Below, one piece after another: positions 1 to 9,891 of a stretch of 64,000 nucleotides of DNA. The stretch spans positions 1,178,001-1,242,000 of the forward strand of contig NZ_JAKLUA010000001.1 in NCBI RefSeq assembly GCF_022012435.1, in the 5' to 3' direction. Position numbers and translations under genes: made by a program. The DNA is from Bradyrhizobium zhengyangense. GTDB taxonomy: Bacteria > Pseudomonadota > Alphaproteobacteria > Rhizobiales > Xanthobacteraceae. The notes under the pieces are model-generated. The model ran no database searches, was not told the DNA's origin, and was given only the letters and a program-made list of their open reading frames with translations. The first letter of the stretch is position 1; the number at the start of each line of letters is the position of its first letter.

Positions 1-568
1 GATCGCCGCTGCCCGACCGCACGGGTGCTTTGCCGAGCTCGTTGAGCCGGCCGATCAGCGCATCCCGTCGCTCGGCCGAGCTATCGTGAATGGCGAGCTC
101 CCTGACGCCGGCCTCGACCAGCGCCAGCGCGATGGCCGAGCCGGCCCCACCGGCGCCGACAAGAAGAGCTCGCATCCCTTTGGGATCAATCCCCTTCGTC
201 CGCGCGGCGCCGACGAAGCCGAGACCGTCCACCATGTCACCGTGCCACGAACCATCGGCACGCCGGCGCATCAGGTTCGCAGTGCGTAGGAAGCGCGCGC
301 GATCGCTCGCGCTGGCACACGCCTGGTAGCAGGCGAATTTGTGCGGAATGGTCACGACGATGCCGTCGAGATTTTTCAACCGGCTCGCCACCGAGAGAAA
401 ATCAGCAAGATCGTCGGTCGCAACCTGAACCGGGACGAGAATGCCGTCATGGCCGCGCGCAGCGAACTCCGCGGAAACACCCGCGGGTGAACGCACCTGT
501 GCGATGGGATCGCCGATGATGACGTAGAGCCGGGTCGCACCTGATGGAGCCGGGATCATGCCGTTCAT
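1..568 (-). CDS. Shikimate/quinate dehydrogenase family protein (3' end outside window)
   Basis: The visible 189 residues read as the AroE fold. An N-terminal substrate domain begins with a [14 protein letters not shown] stretch (AroE normally has GxPIxHSxSP) and contains the VTIPHK motif with its catalytic lysine. A Rossmann domain follows with [13 protein letters not shown]. The HS of the usual substrate loop is replaced by QVR, so substrate use may differ from biosynthetic AroE. The start ATG overlaps the stop of the upstream monooxygenase gene (ATGA), which implies translational coupling. That context argues for a catabolic shikimate/quinate-type dehydrogenase rather than the housekeeping enzyme, but this is inference. 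The C terminus lies beyond base 1. Confidence 0.85.
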   Translation of the reverse strand, partial: MNGMIPAPSGATRLYVIIGDPIAQVRSPAGVSAEFAARGHDGILVPVQVATDDLADFLSVASRLKNLDGIVVTIPHKFACYQACASASDRARFLRTANLMRRRADGSWHGDMVDGLGFVGAARTKGIDPKGMRALLVGAGGAGSAIALALVEAGVRELAIHDSSAERRDALIGRLNELGKAPVRSGSGD

Positions 569-2424
569 GCCGAGAGCGGAGCCCCCTGGCTCTTCGCGTC
601 GGCTCCATAGGTCAATTCCAGCCCGTCCAGATTGCCCTCCTTCCGCCAGATGGCGAGCAGCCGGAGGAACGCCATCGGCCCGCGCCAATACTGGCTGTTG
701 CGCGCCGCGACCGGATCGAACACGCCTTCGTTGTTGTAGTAGCCGGGGGTGCATTCGGCCAGATAAGTCTGGCGGCCGACCGCGGCCTTCACGACCTCAT
801 CGACCCAGGCGTTCTCGGCCGCGAGCGTCGGCTCCAACGTTCTTGCGCCGCGCTTGCGTGCCTCAGCGATGACATAGGCGATGTGCTGCGACTGTTCGTC
901 GATGATGTGCGGGAAGTTGGCGCTTTGACCGGCCTGCACCGTCACGATCAGGAAACAATTCGGGAAGCCGCGGCTGTAGAAGCCATGCATCGTCTTGACA
1001 CCATCGCGCCAGCGCTCGGACAGGCTCTTGCCGTCGCGACCGTAGACTTCAAACCCCATGCGGCGTGCATAGTCGGTGCCAACCTCGAAACCGCTGGCGT
1101 AGATCAGGCAGTCGAGCTCGTAGGCCTTGCCGCCAGCCACGACCGCGTTCTCCGTGATGCGCTCCACGCCCCTGCCCTTGGTGTCGACCAGATGCACGTT
1201 GGGGCGGTTGAACGTGTCGAGATATTCGTCGTGGAAGCACGGCCGCTTGCAGAATGCCTTGTACCAGGGTTTGAGCGCCGCTGCGGCCGCCTCATCCTTC
1301 ACGATCGCATCGACGCGGGCGCGGATCTCCTCCATCTTGCGATAGTCGGCCTGCTCGATCACCTTCAGCGCCTCTTCCATCGAGGTCACCGGCTGCGGCT
1401 GACGGCGCGGCGCCAGCAGGATCTCGCCGAGCAGGCCGGTCCAGCCGTCCTGCACCAGATCGTGCTCGAACGGCTCGCCTGAGATCACCGCGGTGAAATT
1501 GTCCATCCGCTCACGCTGCCAGCCGGGCTTCAGGCTTTCCGCCCAGGCGGTATCCGTCGGGCGGTCGGCGCGCACACCGATCGCGGACGGCGTGCGCTGG
1601 AACACGTAGAGCTCTTTGGCCGAACGGCCGAGATGCGGCACGCATTGCACTGATGTGGCGCCGGTGCCGATGATGCCGACGCGCTTGTCGGCAAGACCAT
1701 CGAGACCGCCCTCCGCGCTGCCGCCGGTGTAAGCATAGTCCCAGCGGCTGGTATGGAAGCTGTGGCCCCTGAAGCTTTCGATGCCGGGGATGCCCGGCAG
1801 CTTCGGCCGGCTCAGCGGACCTCCAGCCAGGATCACAAAGCGCGCGCGGATGCGATCACCGCGATCGGTCTCGACCAGCCAGCGCCCCTCCTGCTCCTGC
1901 CATGTCATGCGCGAGATCACGGTCTGAAACAGCGCGCGCTCGTACAGATCGAAATGACGGCCGATGCGGCGCGAGTGCTCGTAGATCTCCGGCGCACGCG
2001 CGTATTTGCGCACCGGCATGTAGCCGGTCTCTTCCAGCAGCGGCAGATAGATGTAACTTTCGGTATCGCAGGCGGCGCCTGGATAGCGATTCCAGTACCA
2101 GGTGCCGCCGAAATCGGCGGCCTTTTCCACGATGCGGAAATCGTTGATACCGGCCGCGCGCAGACGCGCCCCACACAGCAGGCCGCCGAAGCCACCACCG
2201 ACGATCAGCACTTCGGTTTCTTCGCTCAAGGCTTTGCGCGTGAAGCCAGCATCGGCCCAAGGATCGTCGAGATAGCGGGCAAAGTCGCCTGATACCTCGA
2301 CATATTGCGCCTTGCCTTCGGAGCGAAGACGCAGGTCACGCTCGTCGCGATAGCGCGCACGCAAGGCTTGAATGTCGACCGTAGGTACGCCGGCTGCTCC
2401 GGTCTTGTGTCTTTCCGCTGACAT
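565..2424 (-). CDS. Baeyer-Villiger-type flavin monooxygenase
   Basis: This 619-residue protein is a class B flavoprotein monooxygenase, which inserts oxygen into ketones using NADPH and O2. The FAD-binding GGGFGG lies at residues 76-81. Further on are the Baeyer-Villiger fingerprint ([14 protein letters not shown], pattern FxGxxxHxxxW) and a second dinucleotide motif, [12 protein letters not shown]. The N-terminal extension of about 70 residues resembles that of steroid and cycloalkanone monooxygenases. The start at 2424 was chosen because GGAGGAG lies six bases upstream; a longer open frame runs on into the divergent ligase gene and is not credible. The downstream dehydrogenase overlaps by four bases. 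The natural ketone substrate cannot be told from sequence. Confidence 0.92.
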   Translation of the reverse strand: MSAERHKTGAAGVPTVDIQALRARYRDERDLRLRSEGKAQYVEVSGDFARYLDDPWADAGFTRKALSEETEVLIVGGGFGGLLCGARLRAAGINDFRIVEKAADFGGTWYWNRYPGAACDTESYIYLPLLEETGYMPVRKYARAPEIYEHSRRIGRHFDLYERALFQTVISRMTWQEQEGRWLVETDRGDRIRARFVILAGGPLSRPKLPGIPGIESFRGHSFHTSRWDYAYTGGSAEGGLDGLADKRVGIIGTGATSVQCVPHLGRSAKELYVFQRTPSAIGVRADRPTDTAWAESLKPGWQRERMDNFTAVISGEPFEHDLVQDGWTGLLGEILLAPRRQPQPVTSMEEALKVIEQADYRKMEEIRARVDAIVKDEAAAAALKPWYKAFCKRPCFHDEYLDTFNRPNVHLVDTKGRGVERITENAVVAGGKAYELDCLIYASGFEVGTDYARRMGFEVYGRDGKSLSERWRDGVKTMHGFYSRGFPNCFLIVTVQAGQSANFPHIIDEQSQHIAYVIAEARKRGARTLEPTLAAENAWVDEVVKAAVGRQTYLAECTPGYYNNEGVFDPVAARNSQYWRGPMAFLRLLAIWRKEGNLDGLELTYGADAKSQGAPLSA

Positions 2425-2601
2425 CGATCTCCTCCACCGCGGCCCGCTGCTTCGCCGGGAGCTGGCGCCACTTAGCCCCGAAAAAGTGACGCATGCAATC
2501 GCGTCCATCGCTTTTTGCGTGAACGCCGCGCGGCGTTCCGCTAACCTTTCGCGCAAATCATAGCGTATGCCACGCAACGACGTGGCGATCTGGAGGGAAC
2601 G

Positions 2602-4227
2602 ATGCTGGGATTGATGATGGACATGCCGCTCCTGATCAGCGGCCTGATCCAGTATGCCGCCGACTACCACGGCGAAGCGGAAATCGTCGCGCGCGAGATC
2701 GAGGGCGACATCCATCGCTACACCTATGCGGACGCTCATCCACGCATCAAGCGCATGGCGCTGGCGCTGAAGCGGCTCGGCATGAAGCAAGGCGATCGCG
2801 TCGGTACGCTGGCCTGGAATACGCATCGCCATTTCGAGATGTTCTACGCCGCGCCGGGCATGGGCTACGTGCTGCACACCGTCAATCCGCGCCTGTTTCC
2901 CGAACAGCTGGTCTACATCATCAACCACGCGGAAGATCGCCTGCTGTTCATCGACCGCGCCACATTGCCGATCGTCGAGGCGATCGCACCGCAACTGAAG
3001 ACGGTCGAGGCCTATGTCATCATGTCCTCGCGCGAGCGGATGCCGGAGACAAAACTCGCCAACGTGCATTGCTACGAGGAGCTGCTCGAAAAGGAGAGCG
3101 ACACCGGCTTCGCCTGGCCGGAGTTCGACGAAAAGTCCGCATCGACCATCTGCTACACGTCGGGCACGACAGGCAATCCGAAGGGCGTGATCTATTCGCA
3201 CCGCGCGGCGATCCTGCAGACCATGACCTGCTGCAATTTCGACTTCCTGCCCGGACATGTCGAAGGCGTGCGCGAGGTGATGATGCCGATGGCCCCGCTG
3301 TTCCACGGCAACGGCTGGAACATGCCGTTCACCGCGCCCTATACCGGCTCGAAGCTGGTCCTGCCTGGCCGCAATTACGAGCCCGACAAGCTCTATGAGC
3401 TGCTCGAGGGCGAGAAGGTGACGCTCTCGGCCGGCGTGCCGAGCTTCTGGCTGATCCTGCTCGACTGGCTCGGCCGCACCGGCAACAAATTCTCGACGCT
3501 GCGCGCAACGTTGTCATCGGGCTCGGCGCCGCCGCGCGCGATGGTCGAGAAACTCAAGCGCGATTACAAGGTCGACTATATTCAGGCCTGGGGCATGACG
3601 GAGGCGCTGGGCTGCTCGATGCCGGGCCTCCGGCCCGGCTCGGAGCATCTCAGCGAAACCGAATTCTTCGACCGGCGCCAGGTCTCCGGTCGCGCCTGCT
3701 TCGGCACGACCTTGCGCATCGTCGACGATTCAGGCGTTGAGCTGCCGCGCGACGGCAAGACGGTCGGGCACTTGCGCGCCAGGGGGCCCTGGGTCGCCTC
3801 CGGCTACATGAAGCTCGACGAAGGCCTCGATCGCGACGGCTGGTTGATCACCGGCGATATGGCCGTGATCGATCCGCAGGGCCACGTCACGCTGACCGAC
3901 CGCTCCAAGGACGTGATCAAGTCCGGCGGCGAATGGATCTCGTCGATCCAGCTCGAGGACATCGCGCTGTCCCACCCTGACGTGCTGCAAGCCGCCGTGG
4001 TCGCCATCGCGCACGAGAAATGGCAGGAGCGCCCTCTCCTTCTGGTCGTCCGCAAGAAGGGCGCGACCGTGGACGGCAAGACCCTGCTCGACCACATGCG
4101 CCCGAGGATCGCGAGCTGGTGGATGCCGGATGCGGTCGAATTTTTGGACGAATTCCCGATGACCGGGACCGGCAAGGTGCTCAAATCGGCGCTGCGCGAG
4201 AAGTTCAAAGCGTATCGCGTCGCGTAG
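2602..4227 (+). CDS. Fatty-acyl-CoA synthetase (AMP-forming)
   Basis: A 541-residue member of the ANL adenylating superfamily, which activates a carboxylic acid to its acyl-CoA with ATP. The P-loop is [14 protein letters not shown], the A5 region is [10 protein letters not shown], the hinge aspartate lies in [10 protein letters not shown], and the C-terminal catalytic lysine is in [10 protein letters not shown]. Length and motifs fit the medium/long-chain AlkK-like group. GGAGGGAAC stands just before the ATG. The gene is divergent from the Baeyer-Villiger monooxygenase across 177 bases; acids released after ester cleavage of monooxygenase products could be its substrates, but that is only inference. 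Confidence 0.93.
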   Translation: MLGLMMDMPLLISGLIQYAADYHGEAEIVAREIEGDIHRYTYADAHPRIKRMALALKRLGMKQGDRVGTLAWNTHRHFEMFYAAPGMGYVLHTVNPRLFPEQLVYIINHAEDRLLFIDRATLPIVEAIAPQLKTVEAYVIMSSRERMPETKLANVHCYEELLEKESDTGFAWPEFDEKSASTICYTSGTTGNPKGVIYSHRAAILQTMTCCNFDFLPGHVEGVREVMMPMAPLFHGNGWNMPFTAPYTGSKLVLPGRNYEPDKLYELLEGEKVTLSAGVPSFWLILLDWLGRTGNKFSTLRATLSSGSAPPRAMVEKLKRDYKVDYIQAWGMTEALGCSMPGLRPGSEHLSETEFFDRRQVSGRACFGTTLRIVDDSGVELPRDGKTVGHLRARGPWVASGYMKLDEGLDRDGWLITGDMAVIDPQGHVTLTDRSKDVIKSGGEWISSIQLEDIALSHPDVLQAAVVAIAHEKWQERPLLLVVRKKGATVDGKTLLDHMRPRIASWWMPDAVEFLDEFPMTGTGKVLKSALREKFKAYRVA

Positions 4228-4317
4228 TCTCTGGCTTTCGGTACGCCGTCATCTTCATCTTTTGGTAGATTCGGGAGCGATATATCCTGATATCGCTAAC
4301 TCCTGATCGAGGACATC

Positions 4318-5427
4318 ATGGCGTTTTCCGGGTTGGGCCTGCATCTCGGCAATCTGTCGCGCCTGTCGAATGCGCAGACGCGGTCAATCAGCCCCGAGAA
4401 TTTCACCGGCGAAAAGGGCAAGGGCGGCATGTCCGTCGATGGCCCGGCGGCGCGTCAGGCCCGCGACCTCGGCCAGGGCTGGAAGGTGTCTCCCTTTGTC
4501 GTGATCGAGCCCGGCGCGACCTTCACGCTCGCGGACATCGAGGGTCAGGGCGCGATCCAGCAGATCTGGATGACGCTGGCACGCGGACGGCTGCGCCATT
4601 CCATCCTGCGCGTCTACTGGGACGACCAGGCGCATCCGAGCGTGGAGTGCCCGGCGGGCGATTTCTTCGCCTGTGGCTGGGAGGAATTTGCGCAGGTGTC
4701 GTCGCTCGCGGTCTGCGTCAATCCGGGACGGGCCTTCAACTGCTATTGGGAGATGCCGTTCCGCAAGCGCGCCCGCTTCACGCTGGAGAACCGCAGCGAA
4801 GAGGCGCTGACCGTCTACTACCAGATCAACTACGCCCTGACCGAGGTGCCCGCGGACTGCGCCTATTTCCATGCGCAGTTCCGCCGCACCAATCCGCTGC
4901 CCTACAAGGACGTCTACACCATCCTCGACGGCATCGATGGCCGCGGTCACTATGTCGGCACCTACATGGCCTGGGGCGTCAATAACAACGGCTGGTGGGG
5001 CGAAGGCGAGATCAAGTTCTTCATCGACGGCGACGGCGAATTCCCGACGATCTGCGGCACCGGCACCGAGGACTATTTCTGCGGCGCCTACAATTTCGAT
5101 CCCCATGTCGCGCATGCCGGCCAGGGACAATCCCGCTATGTGGAGTTCACCACGCCCTATGCCGGCCTGCCGCAGGTGATCCGGCCCGACGGCGTCTACA
5201 AGTCGCAGCAGCGCTTCGGCCTGTACCGTTGGCACATCCCCGATCCGATCCGCTTCCAGAGCGACTTGCGCGTGACCATCCAGGCCCTCGGCTGGCTGCC
5301 CGGCGTCAAGGAATCGAAATATCTCCCGCTGCAAGACGACGTTGCCTCGGTCGCGTTCTGGTACCAGACGCTGCCGACCGCATCATTCCCCGAGCTGCCC
5401 GGCCCGGACTATCTGGAAATCGGTTAG
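4318..5427 (+). CDS. DUF2961 / GH172 family protein
   Basis: A 369-residue protein matching the DUF2961 family, now glycoside hydrolase family 172, whose characterised members act on fructofuranosides or arabinofuranosides. Typical features are the early SPENFTGEKGKGG segment, the IQQIWMT strand, and the GTGTEDYFCGAYNF motif in the second half. No signal peptide is visible, so it should be cytoplasmic. It follows the acyl-CoA ligase by 90 bases in the same direction. Its stop codon TAG overlaps the stop codon of the convergent efflux gene. The sugar substrate is unknown. Confidence 0.85.
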   Translation: MAFSGLGLHLGNLSRLSNAQTRSISPENFTGEKGKGGMSVDGPAARQARDLGQGWKVSPFVVIEPGATFTLADIEGQGAIQQIWMTLARGRLRHSILRVYWDDQAHPSVECPAGDFFACGWEEFAQVSSLAVCVNPGRAFNCYWEMPFRKRARFTLENRSEEALTVYYQINYALTEVPADCAYFHAQFRRTNPLPYKDVYTILDGIDGRGHYVGTYMAWGVNNNGWWGEGEIKFFIDGDGEFPTICGTGTEDYFCGAYNFDPHVAHAGQGQSRYVEFTTPYAGLPQVIRPDGVYKSQQRFGLYRWHIPDPIRFQSDLRVTIQALGWLPGVKESKYLPLQDDVASVAFWYQTLPTASFPELPGPDYLEIG

Positions 5428-6296
5428 GGGTGATTCAGCACCTCGACCGTCGCAGAGCGGCCGGCGACCAGCGAGATTGCCTCGGGCACCGGATCCAGCG
5501 CGATGCGCACGGGCACGCGCTGGGCGAGACGCACCCAGCTGAAGGTCGGATTGACGTTGGCAAGCAGGCTCGCCCCCTCGGCACGGTCGCGGTCCTCGAT
5601 GCCCGCGGCGATGCTCTCGACACGACCTGACAGCGTACCCTTCTCGCCCATCAGACGGACCTGAACCCTGTCACCGACGCGGATGCGCGCAAGCTTCGTC
5701 TCCTCGAAATAGCCCTCGACGTGCAGCGTGTCGCTGTCGACGAGCGCCATCACGCCCCTGCCCGCGGAGACGTAAACGCCGGGGCGCAGGTCCATATTGG
5801 TGATCACGCCATTTACAGATGCCCGCACCTCGCTGCGATTGAGATTGAGCTGGGCGACCGCGCGATCGGCGACCGCGGCATCGAAGGCGGCCTTGGCCTG
5901 AAGCTGGGTCGCGAGCACTTGCTCCTGCTTCTGCTGCGATACTGCGTCCGTCGTCAGCGCGGTATAGCGCTTCAGATCGGCATTGGCCTGATCGAGCGTC
6001 GCCTGATGCCCGGCGACAGACGCATCGGCCTGCCGCAGCGCCAGCGCAAAGCGCTCACGATCGATCCTGAACAGCACGTCGCCGCGATGGACCTTCTGGT
6101 TGTCCTTGACCAGGACGTCGGTGACGAAGCCGGAGACGTCAGGTGCGACCTGCACCACGTCGGCACGCACACGGCCGTCACGTGTCCAGGGCTGCTCCAT
6201 GTAGTAGCCCCAGAGCTCGCGGCCGACACCGATCGCCGCGATCACAGCGATGATGGTCACGGCAATCCGGCCGAGCCAGGCGAAATTTCCTTTCAT
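5424..6296 (-). CDS. HlyD/EmrA-family membrane fusion protein
   Basis: A 290-residue periplasmic adaptor. One N-terminal membrane anchor (residues about 6-28) is followed by the YYMEQPWTRDGRVRADVV segment typical of AaeA/EmrA-like adaptors, then a biotinyl-lipoyl-like half motif, a short coiled coil rich in Q and A, and the second half motif with VNGVITNMDLRPGVYV. The start at 6296 overlaps the stop of the DUF1656 gene (ATGA), giving the usual three-gene arrangement FUSC-DUF1656-HlyD. Together they would form an inner-membrane efflux pump for aromatic acids or similar compounds. Confidence 0.93.
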   Translation of the reverse strand: MKGNFAWLGRIAVTIIAVIAAIGVGRELWGYYMEQPWTRDGRVRADVVQVAPDVSGFVTDVLVKDNQKVHRGDVLFRIDRERFALALRQADASVAGHQATLDQANADLKRYTALTTDAVSQQKQEQVLATQLQAKAAFDAAVADRAVAQLNLNRSEVRASVNGVITNMDLRPGVYVSAGRGVMALVDSDTLHVEGYFEETKLARIRVGDRVQVRLMGEKGTLSGRVESIAAGIEDRDRAEGASLLANVNPTFSWVRLAQRVPVRIALDPVPEAISLVAGRSATVEVLNHP

Positions 6297-6499
6297 GAGA
6301 GATACTCCGAGAGATAGACGACGCCGCCGAGCAGGCAGACGAAGACTGCGAAATCGAACAACGCGCGGTGCCAGACCAAGCGGTAAAGGTCGAAGCGCTG
6401 CATGATCCGGCGCAGCAGCGCACTCAGCACATAGGCGATGATGATCCAGAGTAAGAGCGCCGGCACCAGCACGCCGTAGATGTCGATCACATATCTCAT
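6293..6499 (-). CDS. DUF1656 small inner-membrane protein
   Basis: A 68-residue protein with two predicted membrane helices (about residues 8-25 and 46-63), matching the DUF1656 (AaeX-like) family. It overlaps both neighbours by four bases, lying between the FUSC transporter and the membrane fusion protein, which is the conserved position of AaeX in aae-type efflux operons. Its exact role in the pump is unknown. Confidence 0.9.
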   Translation of the reverse strand: MRYVIDIYGVLVPALLLWIIIAYVLSALLRRIMQRFDLYRLVWHRALFDFAVFVCLLGGVVYLSEYLS

Positions 6500-8547
6500 G
6501 CCGCCACACTCGCATCCTCGCGCGGCCGATAGGCCGGCGCGGCCGGGAACAGGCCGCGGCGGATGCCGACGAGGCCGATCAGGGCATCTTCGCGCGCGCT
6601 GTCATTGGGATCCTTCACCGCCTGACCTAGCGCCCGGTCGACGCTGACCAGAAGCTCGCGCGGCATGCCTCCGCCGGCATAATTGCGGCAGGCGACAGCG
6701 AGCTGGTCGAGCATGTCGTCGATGACGGCGATGGTCGACGCCGCAAGGCCGTAGCGCGCGCGGCGCAAATCGATGATGTTGATGCCGATGCGGAGCTGCA
6801 CGAGACTATCGGCGTCGCGGCGATCGCTCTCCGACAGGAACGCGATACGCTGCACCAGCAGCCCGAGACGGTGCAGCATGAGCCCGGCAAACTCGGCACG
6901 ATCCCGCTTTCCGCGCCGTTCGGCAGCGACTGCGATCGTGGTCCAGCTCGACAGCACCAGGCGGTTGGCGATCCACTCCGCCCCCACCCCGCGCGCGATC
7001 CGCGTCACGATCTCGGCGATGATGACGCCGACGAAGAACGCGACGGCGGAATTGGCGTAGGACGCGAAATCCGCGATGTAGGTCGATTGCAGCGCGAGCA
7101 GCGTCGCGGTGTTAGCGGCGAGCGCCATGCCGGTGCCCGCCGTGGCGGGCCGGCCGATCAGGAATCCGTAGAGCAGGAACGTCGGCGCCAGCGCGACGAT
7201 GAGAACCTCGATATGAGAGATCGCGGGCACCAGCGCGAACAGATAGATCGCGACCATGACGATGGCGACCAGCGACCACAGGCCGAAGCTGCGGATGAAT
7301 CGCGCCGGCTCATCCTGCGCGGCGAAGAACGAGCAGGCTACGGCCGCCATCATCGGAGCCGAGGCGCCGTCCGGCCAGCCCGTGCCGATCCAGAACGCGC
7401 AGCAGATCAGGATAGCGGTCGCAGCACCTGCCGCCGACCATAGCGCCAGGCCGCGATCCCTGTGGCGCACCGGCGCTGCGCCGGCTTCGGAATGGAAGGC
7501 AAGATCGATCGTCGAGATGCTGCGGCCTTCGCCGATGGCCTCGGTCAACGCGCGGCAGTCGCGCGAGAGGTCGACCAGATCGCGCAACCGCGACAGCAGG
7601 CTGGTGGTGATGATTCGCTCCCAGGACGCACCGTCGTTCAGGCCCGCCTGCTGCTCCGCTATCGCGCCACGGAGACGGTCGGCCGGCTGCCGCGCGCTGA
7701 CGTCACTCGCGATCCATTGCGCAAGATCCTCCAGCAAGCGCTTCAGCTCCGGCTGGCGCCGCAGGGCCTCCTCGCCGAGCGCAGCCAGACGGTCCTCGAT
7801 CGAGGCAATCACCGGCAGCAACGTCAACATCCGCAGCCGGATCTCGCCGAGGCCGGTCACGGCATTGCGGTCGGTCAGGCGATCATAGGCAAGATGAGTG
7901 GAAAGCGTGTCGATCTCGACGATGTCGGTCGCGAGCTTGAGGCGCTTGCCGCGGCGCGTCTCGTTGGTGCCTTCGCGCAGCAGGACAACCTCGCTCAGCC
8001 GGCGTGCATCGGAAAGCCAAGTGTCCACGCGATGGGCCACGGCCGGTGCGACGCTGCGGGGGAACACGATGGTGGAGATCAGGCTCGCGCAAATGATCCC
8101 GAGCGAAATCTCCTCCAGCCGCGCCACCGCGGTGTCGAAGATCGCTCCGGGCTGGGACACCGAGGGGAAGCCGATCAGCGCGACCGTGTAACCGGCCAGC
8201 ATGAAGACATAACTGCGCGGCGTGCCGTCGAGCAGCGACAGATAGAGGCAGAACCCGACCCACAGCGCGATCGCGAGGCACAGGAGCTCCGGCGCGTTGA
8301 TCAGGTTCGGCACCAGCGCCACCGTCATGATCGCGCCGACCAGCGTGCCCATCACGCGGAAGAAGGCCTTCGAACTGGTGGCGCCGGCGAGCGGCTGCGA
8401 GGTGATGTAAACGGTCGCCATCGCCCAATAGGGCCGCGGCAGGTCCATGGCGAGCGCAATGACGAGCGCCAGCATCGACGCGGCAAACGTCTTCAAGGCG
8501 AAAATCAGATCCGCGTGGCGGACCAGGAACGGCTCACTTTCGCGCAT
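6496..8547 (-). CDS. FUSC-family aromatic acid exporter
   Basis: A 683-residue inner-membrane transporter of the fusaric acid resistance (FUSC/AaeB/YccS) family. A first block of about five to six membrane helices lies at residues 18-170, a soluble middle part follows at about 170-360, and a second membrane block at about 365-520 precedes a soluble tail. The motif RPYWAMATVYITSQPLAGAT in the first block is characteristic. It is the first gene of the operon with DUF1656 and HlyD. A decayed MarR regulator lies immediately upstream, where a functional MarR gene is often found for such pumps. Confidence 0.94.
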   Translation of the reverse strand: MRESEPFLVRHADLIFALKTFAASMLALVIALAMDLPRPYWAMATVYITSQPLAGATSSKAFFRVMGTLVGAIMTVALVPNLINAPELLCLAIALWVGFCLYLSLLDGTPRSYVFMLAGYTVALIGFPSVSQPGAIFDTAVARLEEISLGIICASLISTIVFPRSVAPAVAHRVDTWLSDARRLSEVVLLREGTNETRRGKRLKLATDIVEIDTLSTHLAYDRLTDRNAVTGLGEIRLRMLTLLPVIASIEDRLAALGEEALRRQPELKRLLEDLAQWIASDVSARQPADRLRGAIAEQQAGLNDGASWERIITTSLLSRLRDLVDLSRDCRALTEAIGEGRSISTIDLAFHSEAGAAPVRHRDRGLALWSAAGAATAILICCAFWIGTGWPDGASAPMMAAVACSFFAAQDEPARFIRSFGLWSLVAIVMVAIYLFALVPAISHIEVLIVALAPTFLLYGFLIGRPATAGTGMALAANTATLLALQSTYIADFASYANSAVAFFVGVIIAEIVTRIARGVGAEWIANRLVLSSWTTIAVAAERRGKRDRAEFAGLMLHRLGLLVQRIAFLSESDRRDADSLVQLRIGINIIDLRRARYGLAASTIAVIDDMLDQLAVACRNYAGGGMPRELLVSVDRALGQAVKDPNDSAREDALIGLVGIRRGLFPAAPAYRPREDASVAA

Positions 8548-8549
8548 GA

Positions 8550-8790
8550 CTATTTCGCCTCTGGAAACGTCTTCGCCTCAAGCAGGCGGCTGACTTGCTG
8601 CTCGATGCGCTGGAGCGTCTCGAAGGTTATCGCAAGTTCGTCCGCGCCGATATCCTTCAGCAGGCTCACCCGAATGCGCCGCAGCGGGTGGGTTGGTCTC
8701 CTCGACCCTGGCCTCGCCCGCCTTTGTCAAATGTAACGTTTTGGCACGGCGGTTCCTCTCCGGCGGTGAGAGGTGGAAGCCGCCCTCGCC
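8550..8790 (-). pseudogene. Decayed MarR-family regulator (C-terminal remnant, frameshifted)
   Basis: The minus strand encodes about 80 residues of a MarR regulator. It opens with GEGGFHLSPPERN, then NRRAKTLHLTKAGEARVEE, the end of the wing and start of the dimerisation helix (compare the family DRRAKxLxLTxxG). Around 8684-8692 the frame must shift by one base, continuing as LRRIRVSLLKDIGADELAIT and ending TFPEAK and TAG at 8550-8552. The N-terminal dimer helices and the recognition helix are missing; the remnant begins exactly where the stop codon of the neighbouring binding-protein gene ends. This looks like a deletion plus a frameshift in the former regulator of the efflux operon. Confidence 0.75.
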
Positions 8791-9699
8791 TCACTTTACG
8801 ACGTACACGTCCGGATCGGCGCTCGAGCTCGGGGTCTTGAAGGCGCTGCGCAGGGCCGGCGACATCGGAACATTGTAATTGATGCCGTTCGGCGGAGTCG
8901 GCGATTCCAGCCACTTCCTGTAAAGCACCTCGATCTCCGGGCTCGCGTAAAGATCGGCGGTCGCGCGATCGGCCAACGCCTTGAACGGAGCATCCTCCCG
9001 CCGCAGCATGATCCCGTAGGGCTCTGGCTTTGAGAAGGTCTCGTCGCTGATCATGAACTGCGCCGGCTCCTTCGAGCGCGCAATGGCGACCGCGAGCTGA
9101 ATGTCGTCGAGTGCATAGGCCTGCGCGCGGTCGGTCTCGAGCAGCAGGAAGGCTTCGGCCTGGTCGACGGCCGGCATGATCTTGATGCCGAGATTGCGCT
9201 CGGTATTGACCTTGGCGAGCTGGTTCAAATTGACCGAACCCGCCACTGCCGTCACCGCCTTGCCCTTGAGGTCGTCAATGGTGTTGATCTTCGCGGCCTT
9301 CTTGGCGGCAAATCGCGTCGCGCTGAGGAAATGCGTGTTGGTGAAGGCGACCTGCTTCTGCCGGTCCGCATTGTTGGTGGTCGCCGAGCAGTGCAGGTCG
9401 AGCGTGCCGTTCACCATCAGCGGGATGCGATTCGACGAGGTCACGGCGACGTAGTCGACGGCGATGTCGGGCATGCCGAGCTGCTTCTTCACGGCGTCCA
9501 CGATCCTGAGGCAGATATCCATGGCAAGGCCGACAGGCTTCTGGTTGCCGTCGAGATAGCTGAAGGGCACCGAGGCTTCCTGATAGCCCAACGCGATCTT
9601 CCTGGTCTCCTTGACCTTCTGGAGCGTACCGGAGAGCTCCTCGGCTGACGCTGCGCCGGCAAGACAAGTGACGGCCAAGAGAACGGCGAGTAGACGCAT
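8791..9699 (-). CDS. Amino-acid-type ABC transporter substrate-binding protein
   Basis: A 302-residue periplasmic binding protein of family 3 (GltI/ArtJ-like). The signal peptide MRLLAVLLAVTCLAGAASA is followed by GTLQKVKETRKIALGYQEAS and VPFSYLDGN, the typical start of domain 1. The start at 9699 was chosen because GGGAGC lies close upstream and the signal peptide begins there; a longer frame exists but adds a basic stretch without a ribosome site. No permease or ATPase is adjacent, so it is an orphan here. Downstream on the same strand lies the MarR remnant. Glutamate/aspartate-like ligands are plausible but unproven. Confidence 0.88.
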   Translation of the reverse strand: MRLLAVLLAVTCLAGAASAEELSGTLQKVKETRKIALGYQEASVPFSYLDGNQKPVGLAMDICLRIVDAVKKQLGMPDIAVDYVAVTSSNRIPLMVNGTLDLHCSATTNNADRQKQVAFTNTHFLSATRFAAKKAAKINTIDDLKGKAVTAVAGSVNLNQLAKVNTERNLGIKIMPAVDQAEAFLLLETDRAQAYALDDIQLAVAIARSKEPAQFMISDETFSKPEPYGIMLRREDAPFKALADRATADLYASPEIEVLYRKWLESPTPPNGINYNVPMSPALRSAFKTPSSSADPDVYVVK

Positions 9700-9891
9700 C
9701 GAGAGCTCCCAGAATCGCTTGCGCCGCCATGCCGGGCGCAATCGAGCGGTTGATAGCCCAGCCACGCCCCAGCCACCAGACCAGCCTGCGTCTACCAGCT
9801 ATCGCGGCTTTCGATATGGCGGCAGGCCCTTCGTCTCCGCTACATTGCCACCATCCAGGACTCGCCGCCTTTATCAAGCCAGACGCTCTCC

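Noticed and set aside
2425..3306. N-terminal extension of the Baeyer-Villiger monooxygenase frame
   Set aside because: It runs antisense through the acyl-CoA ligase; the start at 2424 has a strong GGAGGAG site and matches the family.
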